64,000 nucleotides of DNA from Pirellulales bacterium (GCA_016931995.1 JAFGDS010000042.1:186001-250000), one strand, 5' to 3'; counted from the stretch's first letter, positions 9,281-18,317 are shown. The notes: generated from the letters alone by a model not told the origin. Made by a program: numbers and translations.

Positions 9281-9306
9281 GACGGACCAAAGGGATTTGG
9301 TCCGTC
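9281..9306. promoter_or_regulatory. perfect 11-bp inverted repeat in hydrogenase leader
   Basis: GACGGACCAAA (9281-9291), loop GGGA, TTTGGTCCGTC (9296-9306): every base of the two 11-base arms pairs. It starts 12 bases after the first hairpin's base and ends 77 bases before the large-subunit ATG. It is not a member of the dispersed repeat families seen elsewhere in the window, which favours an operon-specific role such as operator, RNA hairpin or attenuator. Confidence 0.55.
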
Positions 9307-9383
9307 CGTCCAAATTATTTCCACGCGAAGGGACGTTCGACAAACCAACCGCTTCCGACGCGATTGAATCGAGGAGCACGCGC

Positions 9384-10913
9384 ATGACCCGTACGGTATC
9401 TCTCAGCCCGTTGAACCGCATCGAGGGCCATCTCTCGGTGCACACCGACACGGAGCCCATCGACGGCGGCAAGTCCTGCCGCGTGAGCGAGGCGCGTTGC
9501 GAGGGCGAGATGTTCCGCGGCATCGAGGGCATCCTGACCGGCCGCGATCCCTTGGACGCCCAGCAGATCACGCAGCGGATCTGCGGCGTGTGCCCCATCT
9601 CGCACGGCACCGCGTCCGTCCGCGCCCAGGAGATGGCCTACGGCATCGCGCCGACGCACAACGGCCGGCTCCTTCAAAACCTGATCTTCGCGGCCAATCA
9701 GCTCCATTCGCACATCCTGCACTTCTACCACCTGGCCGCGCTCGATTTCACCGACGTCAAGGCGATTCTCAAATACTCGGGAAAAGACCGCACGCTTCTG
9801 GCGTTTCAGGCCTGGGCCAAGAATGCCGTGGAATCGAAGGACGTGTTCCCCGCGGCCCCCTTCCTGCCGCAATGGGACGGCAACTACGCCGAGGACGTGG
9901 ATTTCAACGTCAGCCTGATCGCCCACTATATCGAGGCCCTGGAGATCCGCCGCACGTGTCACGAGATGGGCGCCGTGTTCGGAGCGCGGCTTCCGCACTC
10001 GACCGCCCTGGTGCCCGGTGGATGCACCCAGACGCCCACGCTGGAGCGGATCCTCGCGTACTCGTCTCGGTTGAAGCGGGTATTCGCGTTCATCCGCGAC
10101 GTGTACGTGCCCGACCTCTTGCAGGTGGCCAAGGAGTTTCCGCAGTACTTCGAGATCGGACGCGGCTGCGGCAATTTCCTTTGCTTCGGCGTGTTTCCGA
10201 TGGACAACGCCGGCAACAAACACGTCCGTCCCGGCGTGGTGATCGACGGCCGCTGGGAATCGCTCGACCCGTCGAAGATTTCCGAGGAGATCGGCCGGTC
10301 GCGTTACGCCGCCGGCCCGCCCAGCCATCCCTTCCAAGGCCGCACCGAGCCGGAACCGAACAAGAGCGGCGCGTACAGTTGGATCAAGGCCCCGCGCTAC
10401 GACGGCCACGTCATGGAGGTCGGTCCCCTGGCCCGGATGATGGCCAACTACCACGACCCAAGCGACACGCCGCTGAAGAAAGAGCTGACCGCGTTCCTCG
10501 CGTCGCAAAACCTGACCCCGGACAAAATGGCGTCCGTCCTGGGCCGGCATGCCGCGCGAGGGCTGGAGTCGCTCTGGATGGCCCGCCAAGCCGGCCAGTG
10601 GCTCGACGAACTCCGCGCGGACGAACCGCCCGCGCAAGATTTCGAGATTCCCAAGCAGGCATCCGGCTTCGGCCTGACCGAGGCGCCCCGCGGCGCGTTG
10701 GGCCACTGGATCACCATCGAAAACTACCGCATCAAACACTATCAGTGCGTCGTACCCACCACGTGGAACTGCTCGCCGCGCGACGACAAGGGAAACCCCG
10801 GCGCCGTGGAGCAGGCCCTGGCGGGCATCACCATCGAGAATCCCCAACAGCCAATCGAAATCGGCCGCGTGGTCCGCTCGTTCGACCCGTGCCTTGCCTG
10901 CGCGGTTCATTAG
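9384..10913 (+). CDS. [NiFe]-hydrogenase large subunit lacking C-terminal extension
   Basis: Catalytic subunit of an H2-oxidising or H2-sensing enzyme, 509 residues. Both pairs of Ni-Fe ligands are present: L1 motif RICGVCPISH (Cys67, Cys70, His74) and L2 motif DPCLACAVH (Cys503, Cys506). The protein ends on the His of the L2 motif. Most large subunits carry a further peptide there that a specific protease removes after nickel insertion; its absence is a hallmark of regulatory H2 sensors (HoxC/HupV). Start ATG 9384 (MTRTVSLSPLNRIEGH) follows a GAGGAG site; the longer frame runs back through the hairpin leader. The large subunit precedes the small subunit, opposite to the usual order. No maturation genes (hyp) are in the window. 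Confidence 0.95.
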   Translation: MTRTVSLSPLNRIEGHLSVHTDTEPIDGGKSCRVSEARCEGEMFRGIEGILTGRDPLDAQQITQRICGVCPISHGTASVRAQEMAYGIAPTHNGRLLQNLIFAANQLHSHILHFYHLAALDFTDVKAILKYSGKDRTLLAFQAWAKNAVESKDVFPAAPFLPQWDGNYAEDVDFNVSLIAHYIEALEIRRTCHEMGAVFGARLPHSTALVPGGCTQTPTLERILAYSSRLKRVFAFIRDVYVPDLLQVAKEFPQYFEIGRGCGNFLCFGVFPMDNAGNKHVRPGVVIDGRWESLDPSKISEEIGRSRYAAGPPSHPFQGRTEPEPNKSGAYSWIKAPRYDGHVMEVGPLARMMANYHDPSDTPLKKELTAFLASQNLTPDKMASVLGRHAARGLESLWMARQAGQWLDELRADEPPAQDFEIPKQASGFGLTEAPRGALGHWITIENYRIKHYQCVVPTTWNCSPRDDKGNPGAVEQALAGITIENPQQPIEIGRVVRSFDPCLACAVH

Positions 10914-10970
10914 TCCATTCACAACATCTCCAAGAACGGGCGCTCCTCGCGCCTCGTGGGAGTATCCATC

Positions 10971-11930
10971 ATGCAAAACTGCAATCGAAGAGACGTTCTC
11001 CGCATGGGGGCGAGCCTGGCGGCGGGCATGGGCCTCTCGGCGTGGCACGGCGACATCTTCGCCAAAGGGCTCGACGAAATCGCCGCCGGACGCGCCAAGG
11101 TGCTTTGGCTGGAGGGCATGTCCTGCAGCGGGTGCTCCGTCTCGCTCCTGAACGCCGAGGATCCCGGCCCCGTCGAGGTCCTCACCGAATTGATTTCGCT
11201 CGTGTACCACCCCGTGCTCTCGGCCATCCAGGGCGCCGACGCCGTCGAGGTGATCCACAAACAAGTGGAAGGAGGCGACTACCTCCTCGCTTTCGAAGGC
11301 GCGATCCCGACCACCATGCCCGGCGCCTGCCTCATGGAAGGCAAGCCCTTGGCCGAAATCCTGCCGGCGGCCCTTCGCGGCGCGAAAGCCGTCGTGGCCG
11401 TGGGCACGTGCGCCTCGTTCGGCGGTATTCCCGCCGCAGAGGGAAATCTGACCGGCGCCGTTTCCGTCCGCCAATTCATGGAGCAGCAGGGGCTGCCCGT
11501 CGAGGGACGCCTGGTCAATTGCCCAGGCTGTCCCACCCACCCACAATCGCTCCTGGGCACGGTCGCCTACGTGGCGGCCAAGGGCTATCCCCCGGTCGAT
11601 CCCACGCTGCTGACCCCCAACATGTTCTACGCCCACTCCGTGCACGACGAATGCCCCCGGTTCCACTACTGGGAAAAACGCGTCTTCGCGGAAAAGTTCG
11701 GCGACGAAGGCTGCCTGTTCAAACTCGGCTGCCTGGGGCCCTTAAGCCATACAAACTGCCCTCGGTCGCAATGGAACAGCGGCGCGAACTGGTGCATTCG
11801 GGCGGGCGCGCCCTGCACCGCGTGCACCAGCGAGAATTTCGCCCGAAAACGCGATTTCCCCTTCTACCGGAAATGTGAAACCTACTACACGGCAAGCTAT
11901 ACCGAAGCGGATCGACAAGGGGTCTCATGA
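10971..11930 (+). CDS. [NiFe]-hydrogenase small subunit with Tat-like signal
   Basis: Iron-sulfur electron-transfer subunit, 319 residues. The N-terminus [17 protein letters not shown] (5-21) resembles a twin-arginine signal, suggesting export with the large subunit. Proximal cluster ligands are CSGC (52, 55), Cys147 in VGTCASFGG and Cys184 in NCPGC (Cys187 is also there). Distal ligands are His225, Cys228, Cys248 and Cys254. The medial site has Cys263, Cys282 and Cys285 plus a fourth Cys275, where standard group 1 enzymes have Pro; this suggests a [4Fe-4S] rather than [3Fe-4S] medial cluster. There is no C-terminal membrane anchor. ATG 10971 is preferred over the GTG at 10956. Its stop overlaps the start of the chemotaxis receptor. 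Confidence 0.94.
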   Translation: MQNCNRRDVLRMGASLAAGMGLSAWHGDIFAKGLDEIAAGRAKVLWLEGMSCSGCSVSLLNAEDPGPVEVLTELISLVYHPVLSAIQGADAVEVIHKQVEGGDYLLAFEGAIPTTMPGACLMEGKPLAEILPAALRGAKAVVAVGTCASFGGIPAAEGNLTGAVSVRQFMEQQGLPVEGRLVNCPGCPTHPQSLLGTVAYVAAKGYPPVDPTLLTPNMFYAHSVHDECPRFHYWEKRVFAEKFGDEGCLFKLGCLGPLSHTNCPRSQWNSGANWCIRAGAPCTACTSENFARKRDFPFYRKCETYYTASYTEADRQGVS

Positions 11931-13624
11931 TGAAAATCAACGTTCACAGCCTGGCCACCCGCATCGGTGGCGCTATCCTGTCGGTGTTCGTCCTGGTAAC
12001 CCTGGCCCTCTCCGGACTGCAACAATACCTGTATCAGCGGAACATCGACGGCGTTCTGACCGAGGTCAACCAGTCCGTGTCGGAACTGAAACGCCAGGAC
12101 GCCCTCGACTTGCTCCACGAGGTCAAGCTGGCCACCAAAGGATCACTCGAGCGCGGCGAATACGCCAAGTTCACGTCCTACGCCCAGGAGCAGGCCAAAC
12201 TGAAGGAGATCCGCGAGTTCTCCTTCATCGGCGCGAACCAGAAGGTCGAACTCTCGTCCAAGCCCGATCGGGTCGGCGCCGCGCTCGACGGCGAACTCTG
12301 GCACAACATCGTGGCCAGCGACAAGCTCGTGGTCCGCGAATCCGACGACGCGTTTTGCTTCTACGATCCCCTTCGGGTGGACGCCGACATGCACCGGCTC
12401 TATCCCAACCGGAAGGTGGGCAACGTCTACGGAGTGCTCTATCTCGATTTCTCGAAAGAACGGATCAAGGAAATGCTGGCCACGGCCCGCGCCCACTGCG
12501 ACGCCTCGACCCGCAAGTCGATGGGCCTTTGGGCCGCGTTCGCCGCGGTCGCGTCCTTGGGCGTCGTCGCCGTCGCCTGGTTCGTCTCCCGGCGGATCAC
12601 CAAACCGATCGCCCAGGGCGTGGCCTTCGCCCAAAAAATGGCCAACGGCGACCTCACCCAAACGCTCGCCACGCGGGGTAAGGACGAAATTGCCCAGCTC
12701 GGCACGGCGCTGAACCACATGGGCTCAAGTTTGCGGACCATGTTCGGCAAAATCCGCGACGCCGCCGCCTCGCTGGGCGAATCGTCCAATCAGCTCTCGG
12801 CCACCTCCACGCAAATGGCCGCCGGCGCCGAGGAAACCACCACCCAGTCCGGTAGCGTCGCCGCCGCCGCCGAGGAACTCTCCCTGACGATGCAACGCAT
12901 GGCCGACGCCACCGAGCAGATGACGGCCAACGTCCGGTCCGTTGCCGCCGCCGCCGAGGAAATGACCACGAGCATCGCCGAGGTGACCCAAAGCGCCGAT
13001 CAGGCCGCGCGCGTCGCCGGCGACGCCAACCAACTCGCCCTGGCCAGCAACGAACGCATCGGCGAACTCAGCGCGTCGGCCGAGAAGATCGGCCAAGTGG
13101 TGGGCATCATCCAGGACATCGCCGAGCAGACGAATCTCCTGGCCCTGAACGCCACCATCGAGGCCGCCCGCGCCGGCGACGCCGGCAAGGGCTTCGCCGT
13201 CGTGGCCACCGAGGTCAAGGACCTGGCCAAACAGACCGCGACCGCCACCGAGGACATCGGCCGACAAATCGAGGAAAACCGGAAATCCATCGTCGCCGCC
13301 GTTCACGCGATCCGCGAAATCAGCGAGATCATCGAGCAGGTCAACGGCGTCTCGACGACCATCGCCACGGCCGTCGGCGGGCAGCGGGCCATGACCCAGG
13401 AAATCGCCCAGAATATCGCGCAGACTTCAACCATGGCGGAGTCCGTGTCGGAGAGCATCGTCCAGTCGGCCTCCTCCAGCCAGGAGATCAGCCAAACCGT
13501 GACCCACGTCGATACGGCCGCGAAGCAAACGGCCCAAGGCGCCGCCCACACCCAATTGGCCGGCCAACAGCTCGCCCAACTGGCCGAACAGCTCCAGTCC
13601 ATGGTCGCCCAATTCCAGGTCTGA
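11927..13624 (+). CDS. methyl-accepting chemotaxis protein coupled to hydrogenase
   Basis: Membrane chemoreceptor of 565 residues: first helix about 13-35, a periplasmic domain of about 165 residues, second helix about 199-221, HAMP (about 221-275), then a long coiled-coil signalling domain whose conserved tip ([18 protein letters not shown], about 401-418) binds CheA and CheW. The periplasmic domain is the size of a single Cache or helical-bundle sensor; I do not recognise a specific ligand motif. The ATG overlaps the small-subunit stop as ATGA, so the two are almost certainly translated together. This pairing suggests that the receptor reads the state of the hydrogenase. No che genes are nearby. 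A GC-rich hairpin at 13638-13663 follows. Confidence 0.95.
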   Translation: MMKINVHSLATRIGGAILSVFVLVTLALSGLQQYLYQRNIDGVLTEVNQSVSELKRQDALDLLHEVKLATKGSLERGEYAKFTSYAQEQAKLKEIREFSFIGANQKVELSSKPDRVGAALDGELWHNIVASDKLVVRESDDAFCFYDPLRVDADMHRLYPNRKVGNVYGVLYLDFSKERIKEMLATARAHCDASTRKSMGLWAAFAAVASLGVVAVAWFVSRRITKPIAQGVAFAQKMANGDLTQTLATRGKDEIAQLGTALNHMGSSLRTMFGKIRDAAASLGESSNQLSATSTQMAAGAEETTTQSGSVAAAAEELSLTMQRMADATEQMTANVRSVAAAAEEMTTSIAEVTQSADQAARVAGDANQLALASNERIGELSASAEKIGQVVGIIQDIAEQTNLLALNATIEAARAGDAGKGFAVVATEVKDLAKQTATATEDIGRQIEENRKSIVAAVHAIREISEIIEQVNGVSTTIATAVGGQRAMTQEIAQNIAQTSTMAESVSESIVQSASSSQEISQTVTHVDTAAKQTAQGAAHTQLAGQQLAQLAEQLQSMVAQFQV

Positions 13625-13637
13625 TCGCCGCGCAGCT

Positions 13638-13663
13638 CCCCTCTCCCGCTCGCGGGAGAGGGG
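13638..13663. repeat. CCCTCTCCCGC/GCGGGAGAGGG palindrome
   Basis: A near-perfect GC-rich palindrome 14 bases after the receptor stop. A related sequence (CCCCTCTCCCGCAAGCGGG) lies at about 36910-36930, so it is a dispersed element; it has no T run but could still help end transcription. Confidence 0.55.
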
Positions 13664-13681
13664 TCGCGCGGTGAGGGGACG

Positions 13682-13746
13682 GTGTGCCACTGGCTTTGCC
13701 AGTGTTGAATTCTCGGGATCCTCAAGCACTGGTAACGCCCGTGGCA
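13682..13746. repeat. CACTGGC/GCCAGTG repeat pair
   Basis: GTGTGCCACTGGCTTTGCC on the left and GCACTGGTAACGCCCGTGG on the right face each other across about 22 bases. Member of the dispersed palindromic family; the right unit is degenerate. Confidence 0.65.
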
Positions 13747-13850
13747 CTTGGAGAGCCCGTGGCGGCCGGCGCGTGACGTGGTACAATGGCAACCCGTCGC
13801 CGGCCTCGCGCCGGCGCGTGCCATCCATTCCGCCACGCCCTGGGCGCCCC

Positions 13851-14972
13851 ATGAAGATCGACGCCATCGACCTGTACCACTTGGCCCTCCCGCTTGCCCG
13901 ACCGATCCGCGCCGGCGACGGGAAGCAGCCCTGGGAGCGACTGGAAACGGTGCTCGTCCGGATCCGAGGCGGCGCGGTGGCCGGTTGGGGCGAGGCCAGC
14001 CCCGGCACGTCGCCCACCGCCAGCGGTCAATGGGCCGCCGGCGCGTTTGTTTGCCTGCGCGATTGGCTCGCGCCCACCCTTGTTGGCCGCGACGTTGCCA
14101 GCGGCGACGCGCTTCAAGAACATCTCGCCGCGTTCCGCGGCAACCAAGAAGCCAAGGCCGCCCTGGACGTGGCCTGGTGGGACCTTTCAACCCGCCTGCA
14201 AGATCGGCCATTGCAAGACGCCCTGGGCGGTCGCCGCAACGCAATCGAGGTGGGCCGATGCCTCGATCAGATGGATTCGATCGAGGAGTTCCTTTCGACC
14301 GCCCGGCAACTCGCGAGGGATGGTTTCTCGCGGCTGGAACTCAAGTTCCGCCCCGGCTGGGACTTCGCCATGCTCAACCGTATTCGCCAGGAATTGCCCG
14401 AGCACGCGCTGCACATCGACTGCGAGGCCGGCATGAACCTGGGCCACATGGAGCTGTTCTGCCGGATGGACGACTTTGGGCTGGCCATGGTCGAGCAGCC
14501 GCTGCCGGCCGACGACCTGGTGGGACACGCCATGGTCCGCCAGACGATCCGCACGCCCGTCTGCCTCGACGAGAGCATCGCCTCGCCCGCCCAGGCCGAA
14601 ATGGCCCTCGACCTGCAAAGCGGCGGCTGGGTAAACGTCAAGATCGGCCGCGTCGGCGGAATCACGCCCGCCGTGGCCATCCACGATCTGTGCCACGAGG
14701 CATGCGTCCCCTGCTGGGTAGGATCGCTGCTGGCGACGTCGATCGCCGCTCGGGCCGCCATGGCCTTGGCCGCGAAGGAGAACTTCTCTTACCCCGCCGA
14801 TTTTCCGCCGGCCGAAGGCTATCTTGCCCCCGAGCACGACCCCGCCGCGCCGCCCGAACTGGCGCTCGACGACGGCAAGCAAAAAGTCCGCCTCTGGAGC
14901 GAGCCCGGCCTGGGCGTCGAGCCGGATATGGAGCGTATCGAGCGATTCTGCGTGGCCCACGCCGCGCTATGA
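13851..14972 (+). CDS. enolase-superfamily enzyme, OSBS/N-succinylamino acid racemase type
   Basis: Metal-dependent enzyme of 373 residues in the muconate-lactonising subgroup of the enolase superfamily. Metal ligands are Asp190, Glu215 (MVEQPL) and Asp240 (CLDES). The catalytic lysines are Lys165 in RLELKFRPGWD and Lys264 in NVKIGRVGG. The usual KxK of o-succinylbenzoate synthase is ExK here, with the second, catalytic lysine kept. The wording around FRPGWD fits the OSBS/NSAR branch, whose members make o-succinylbenzoate for menaquinone or racemise N-succinyl amino acids. No other menaquinone gene is near, so I leave the reaction open. The ATG at 13851 is chosen because the longer frame runs into a repeat. 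Confidence 0.85.
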   Translation: MKIDAIDLYHLALPLARPIRAGDGKQPWERLETVLVRIRGGAVAGWGEASPGTSPTASGQWAAGAFVCLRDWLAPTLVGRDVASGDALQEHLAAFRGNQEAKAALDVAWWDLSTRLQDRPLQDALGGRRNAIEVGRCLDQMDSIEEFLSTARQLARDGFSRLELKFRPGWDFAMLNRIRQELPEHALHIDCEAGMNLGHMELFCRMDDFGLAMVEQPLPADDLVGHAMVRQTIRTPVCLDESIASPAQAEMALDLQSGGWVNVKIGRVGGITPAVAIHDLCHEACVPCWVGSLLATSIAARAAMALAAKENFSYPADFPPAEGYLAPEHDPAAPPELALDDGKQKVRLWSEPGLGVEPDMERIERFCVAHAAL

Positions 14973-15022
14973 ATCCGCCAGCCAAAGAAGCCGCTTGCGG
15001 CTTCGCGGATGCAGCGACCGCC

Positions 15023-15964
15023 CTACTCCGGCACGACGACGCTCTCGATCAATCGCGCCACCAGCGTCTCGACCGTATCCCGCTGTCCGCCGTGTTGGTA
15101 GCCCTTGGGAATGACCCGATGGGCAAGCACCGGCACGCCGAGGCTCTTCACGTCGTCGGGCACGACGTACCGACGGCCTTCCACCAGCGCGGCCGCCTGG
15201 CTCGCCCGATACCACGCCAGCGCCCCGCGGATGCTCACGCCCACGTGCAGCTCGTCGCTCGTCCGCGTGGCGGCCACCATGTCGAGCAGATACCGGTCGA
15301 TCGCCTCGTCCACCGCAACCTGACGAACCGCCTCCTGCAAGGCGACCACCTGCTGGCAGGCCAGCACGGGCGCGAGCCCCTCGACCGGCTCGCCCTCGCG
15401 GTGCGTCCGAAGCACCTCGAGCTCCGCCGGCCGGTCCGGATAGCCGACGGAAACCCGCATGAGGAACCGGTCCAACTGGCTTTCGGGCAAGGGGTACGTC
15501 CCCTCGAACTCCAGAGGGTTCTGCGTGGCAATAACCATGAACGGCCGTGGCAGCGGATACGTCTGCCCGTCGGACGACACCTGTCCCTCGCTCATCGCCT
15601 CCAACAGCGCGCTTTGGGTCCGCGGCGTCGTGCGGTTGATTTCGTCGGCCAGAACAATGTTGGCGAACACCGGTCCGGGATCAAAAGAAAACTCGCCGGC
15701 CTGGGCGTGGTAGATGTTGCCGCCGGTGATGTCGGTGGGCAGCAGGTCGGGCGTGAACTGCACGCGGTGGAAACTGCCCGACACGCTCCGCGCCAGCGCC
15801 TTGCCCAGAAGCGTCTTGCCCACCCCCGGCACGTCCTCCAGCAGGACGTGCTCGCCGGCCAACAAGGCCACGACGCACAGCCGCACCGCCTCCTCCTTGC
15901 CCAGCACCACGCGGCCGATGTTCGCCCGCAGTTGCGCGATTAGATCGAGGGTTTCGTCGGGCAT
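15023..15964 (-). CDS. MoxR-family AAA+ ATPase
   Basis: Cytoplasmic chaperone-like ATPase of 313 residues, the typical MoxR length. Walker A is EDVPGVGKT (43-51), followed by RVQFTPDLLPTDITGG, the Walker B NIVLADEINR, and sensor-type motifs VIATQNPLEFEGTYPLPE. MoxR proteins usually help mature or regulate von Willebrand factor domain proteins and are encoded next to DUF58 and VWA genes; none is seen here. It is convergent with the enolase-superfamily gene. Downstream of its promoter side lies a 454-base gap filled by a composite repeat. Confidence 0.93.
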   Translation of the reverse strand: MPDETLDLIAQLRANIGRVVLGKEEAVRLCVVALLAGEHVLLEDVPGVGKTLLGKALARSVSGSFHRVQFTPDLLPTDITGGNIYHAQAGEFSFDPGPVFANIVLADEINRTTPRTQSALLEAMSEGQVSSDGQTYPLPRPFMVIATQNPLEFEGTYPLPESQLDRFLMRVSVGYPDRPAELEVLRTHREGEPVEGLAPVLACQQVVALQEAVRQVAVDEAIDRYLLDMVAATRTSDELHVGVSIRGALAWYRASQAAALVEGRRYVVPDDVKSLGVPVLAHRVIPKGYQHGGQRDTVETLVARLIESVVVPE

Positions 15965-16034
15965 GGGAAGTATCTCAAGGGCTATGGCAATCCCCTCAGC
16001 GTAACGTCATCCGGGTCCCGGAGCAAGCGACCCC

Positions 16035-16260
16035 TTGGAGTGCGGCGACTTGTCGCCGCTTTTCAATCTCTTCACAATGGAAGGTAATGTCTTGACTATA
16101 GGAGGCGACTCCCGTCGCCGATACAGCCCGGGGCGAGAAACGATCAGCGACGGGAGTCGCCTCCCACAGACCACATTATAGAAGTCAAAGCCCATCACCA
16201 CAGGTCGAATCGCGATTGACATGACGGCCAAAAAGCGGCGACAAGTCGCCGCACTCCAAA
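16035..16260. repeat. composite nested palindromic element
   Basis: Four hairpin-forming units are nested: GCGGCGACTTGTCGCCGC (16042-16059), GGAGGCGACTCCCGTCGC (16101-16118), its exact reverse complement at 16147-16164, and GCGGCGACAAGTCGCCGC (16235-16252), the reverse complement of the first. Outer flanks TTGGAGTGCG and GCACTCCAA also pair. Single copies of the outer unit occur at 47142-47159 and 56886-56903. Confidence 0.8.
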
Positions 16261-16312
16261 GCCCCTTGGCAACCCGGTTCTCGGGGCCTCTGGCTGCCTC
16301 TCCCTCCCCCGC

Positions 16313-16341
16313 TTGCCCTGGGCCCGACCCTTCGCTACACT
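16313..16341 (+). promoter_or_regulatory. possible sigma70-type promoter
   Basis: TTGCCC, a 17-base spacer and TACACT, 78 bases before the ATG of the squalene-cyclase-like gene. The spacing is right and both boxes match four or more consensus bases. Sequence match only. Confidence 0.35.
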
Positions 16342-16418
16342 GATAGATGGTGAGGTTGTGCGCCGGCGAAAGGTTTGGCGCGGTTCCGCGCCGGGGAGGC
16401 GGAACAGAGACGTCCCAA

Positions 16419-18317
16419 ATGACCTCGTCCGATACCTTCTCTTCGAGCGACCTAGGCATCGTGCCCGCGGCCGAAGGCGCGATCTGGCTCGACGGCGACG
16501 TGCTGGCCTGCGCGTGTCCCGACTGCGGCGCCCCGATGTCGATCCGCCTGTGGCTCCTGGTGGCCGACTGTTTCCGTTGCGGCGCAAGCATCGAGCTCAC
16601 CTACGAACAAGAGGCCCTTGCCCGACGCCTGCTCGACCAGCGCGAGGCCCAGCGGACCCAGGCCGCCCGCGAAGCCGCCGCGACGATCCGGCCGACCGCC
16701 GCCCGGACGCCGACGCGTCCGCTCCCCGCTCCGCCGCCCCGCCCGAGCGCGCCCGCCGTTGCGCCGGCGCCTCGACCCGCCGACGCCCCGCCGACGCCGC
16801 GGCGCGTGCCGGCGGCGCTGGCTCATCGCGGTCCCCGGGCGAGGATCCGCCGGCTCTACCAGAAGGGTCCCGTCGGCGTCCTTTGGGGTGACGTGCTGAA
16901 GAATTTGCCCGCCTGGCTCGTGAGCCTCGTGCTGCACCTGATCGCCATGCTGCTCCTGGGCCTTTGGGCGGTCGAGCCGCCGGAGCGTCCGCGGGGAATC
17001 TTCCTCTCCACCGCCGTGAGCTACCAGGATCTGGCGGGGCAATCGGGCGAACCGGACGAGCCGTCCCCCGACGCCTTCGAGTTTGACGAGCCCGGCGGCG
17101 TGGAACTGGTCACCGCGCTGGACACCCCGGGCGCCGCCGAGGAGCCGCTGCCCGCCACGCGACTCGACCCCAGCCCGCCAATCTCCGTCGGCACGATGCC
17201 CAGCCTGACGCCCCCGTCCACCTACAACATTGATCCGCCCGCGCCGGGTCGCATGTTCCGCGGACGCGACCCCGAGCTTCGGGCGAATATGGTCGAGCGC
17301 GAAGGCGGCACGTCGTTCACCGAGGCCGCCGTCGCCCGCGGACTCGAATGGCTCGCCCGGCACCAAAACGAAAACGGTAGCTGGAGCCTGCACGCCTTTG
17401 CCGACGCCCCGGGCTGCCGCGGTCAGTGCGGCGGGGCCGGCGGAGTCCGCAGCGACGTCGCCGCCACCGCCCTGGCCCTGCTGCCCATGCTCGGCGCCGG
17501 CCAAACGCACACGCAGGGCCCGTATCGCGACGCCGTCTTCCGCGGGCTGCACTGGCTGGTCGACCAGCAGCGGTCCGACGGTGACCTGCGTGGCCAAGGC
17601 GAGGGCCGCATGTACGCCCACGGCCAGGCGGCCATCGTCCTGTGCGAAGCCTACGGCCTGACCGGCGACGATCAGCTTCGCGAGCCGGCCCAAAAGGCCC
17701 TCGATTTCATCGTCTGGGCGCAGCACCGCCGCGGCGGCTGGCGCTACGAGCCGCGCGAGCCGGCCGACACGAGCGTGGTGGGCTGGCAGCTCATGGCCCT
17801 GCGGAGCGGCGACGTGGCCGGCCTCAACGTGCCCTCGCCGGTTTACGGCAACACGAGCGAGTACCTCGACCGCGCCCAGACCGATCGCCGGGGCGGCTAC
17901 TACGCCTACATGCCCGGCCAACCGCCCACCCACGTGATGACGGCCGAAGCCCTGTTGTGCCGGCAGTATCTCGGCTGGCCCAAGGATCATCCGGGCCTGG
18001 CCGTCGGCATCGAGTACCTGATGAACCACCCACCCAGCCGGCGCCAGCCCAACGTGTACTACTGGTACTACGCCTCGCAGGTCCTGCATCACGTCGGCGG
18101 CAAGGACTGGAACGAGTGGAACGGCAAGATGCGCGTCCTCCTGGCCGACATGCAAGAAACAAAGGGCCACGAAGCCGGCAGTTGGGCCCCCGTGGGTGAC
18201 TTCTCCGCCGCCGGAGGCCGCCTCTACATGACCTCTCTGGCCATCTGCACCCTCGAAGTCTACTACCGCCACCTGCCGCTGTATCGCGAGGACGTGCTGG
18301 GGTTGGGAATGCAGTAG
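16419..18317 (+). CDS. squalene-cyclase-like repeat protein with N-terminal CxxC pairs
   Basis: A 632-residue protein seen mainly in planctomycetes. The N-terminus has a zinc-ribbon-like pair of cysteine motifs (CPDCG and CFRCG), then a proline-rich and basic linker, one membrane helix (PAWLVSLVLHLIAMLLLGLW) and a long extracytoplasmic part. The C-terminal half carries alpha-alpha repeats of prenyltransferase/squalene-cyclase type (ARGLEWLARHQNENGSW, VFRGLHWLVDQQRSDG, ALDFIVWAQHRRGGWRYEP). The catalytic DxDD of true squalene-hopene cyclases is not visible, so an enzymatic cyclase role is doubtful; a binding or scaffold role is equally likely. ATG 16419 was chosen over an earlier in-frame GTG/ATG at 16347 because the upstream residues look non-coding. 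Confidence 0.82.
   Translation: MTSSDTFSSSDLGIVPAAEGAIWLDGDVLACACPDCGAPMSIRLWLLVADCFRCGASIELTYEQEALARRLLDQREAQRTQAAREAAATIRPTAARTPTRPLPAPPPRPSAPAVAPAPRPADAPPTPRRVPAALAHRGPRARIRRLYQKGPVGVLWGDVLKNLPAWLVSLVLHLIAMLLLGLWAVEPPERPRGIFLSTAVSYQDLAGQSGEPDEPSPDAFEFDEPGGVELVTALDTPGAAEEPLPATRLDPSPPISVGTMPSLTPPSTYNIDPPAPGRMFRGRDPELRANMVEREGGTSFTEAAVARGLEWLARHQNENGSWSLHAFADAPGCRGQCGGAGGVRSDVAATALALLPMLGAGQTHTQGPYRDAVFRGLHWLVDQQRSDGDLRGQGEGRMYAHGQAAIVLCEAYGLTGDDQLREPAQKALDFIVWAQHRRGGWRYEPREPADTSVVGWQLMALRSGDVAGLNVPSPVYGNTSEYLDRAQTDRRGGYYAYMPGQPPTHVMTAEALLCRQYLGWPKDHPGLAVGIEYLMNHPPSRRQPNVYYWYYASQVLHHVGGKDWNEWNGKMRVLLADMQETKGHEAGSWAPVGDFSAAGGRLYMTSLAICTLEVYYRHLPLYREDVLGLGMQ

Larger units (their letters stand above)
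8843..9383 (+). other. 541-base leader of the hydrogenase operon
   Basis: No credible gene. It holds two palindromic repeats right after the regulator gene, a terminator-like hairpin, a perfect 26-base hairpin and then the GAGGAG ribosome binding site of the hydrogenase large subunit (about 9372-9377). I found no clear sigma54 or sigma70 promoter in it. Confidence 0.6.

Noticed and set aside
8843-9383. Sigma54 promoter before the hydrogenase operon
   Set aside because: No TGGCAC-N5-TTGC pattern was found; the similar TGCCAC words belong to the dispersed repeats.
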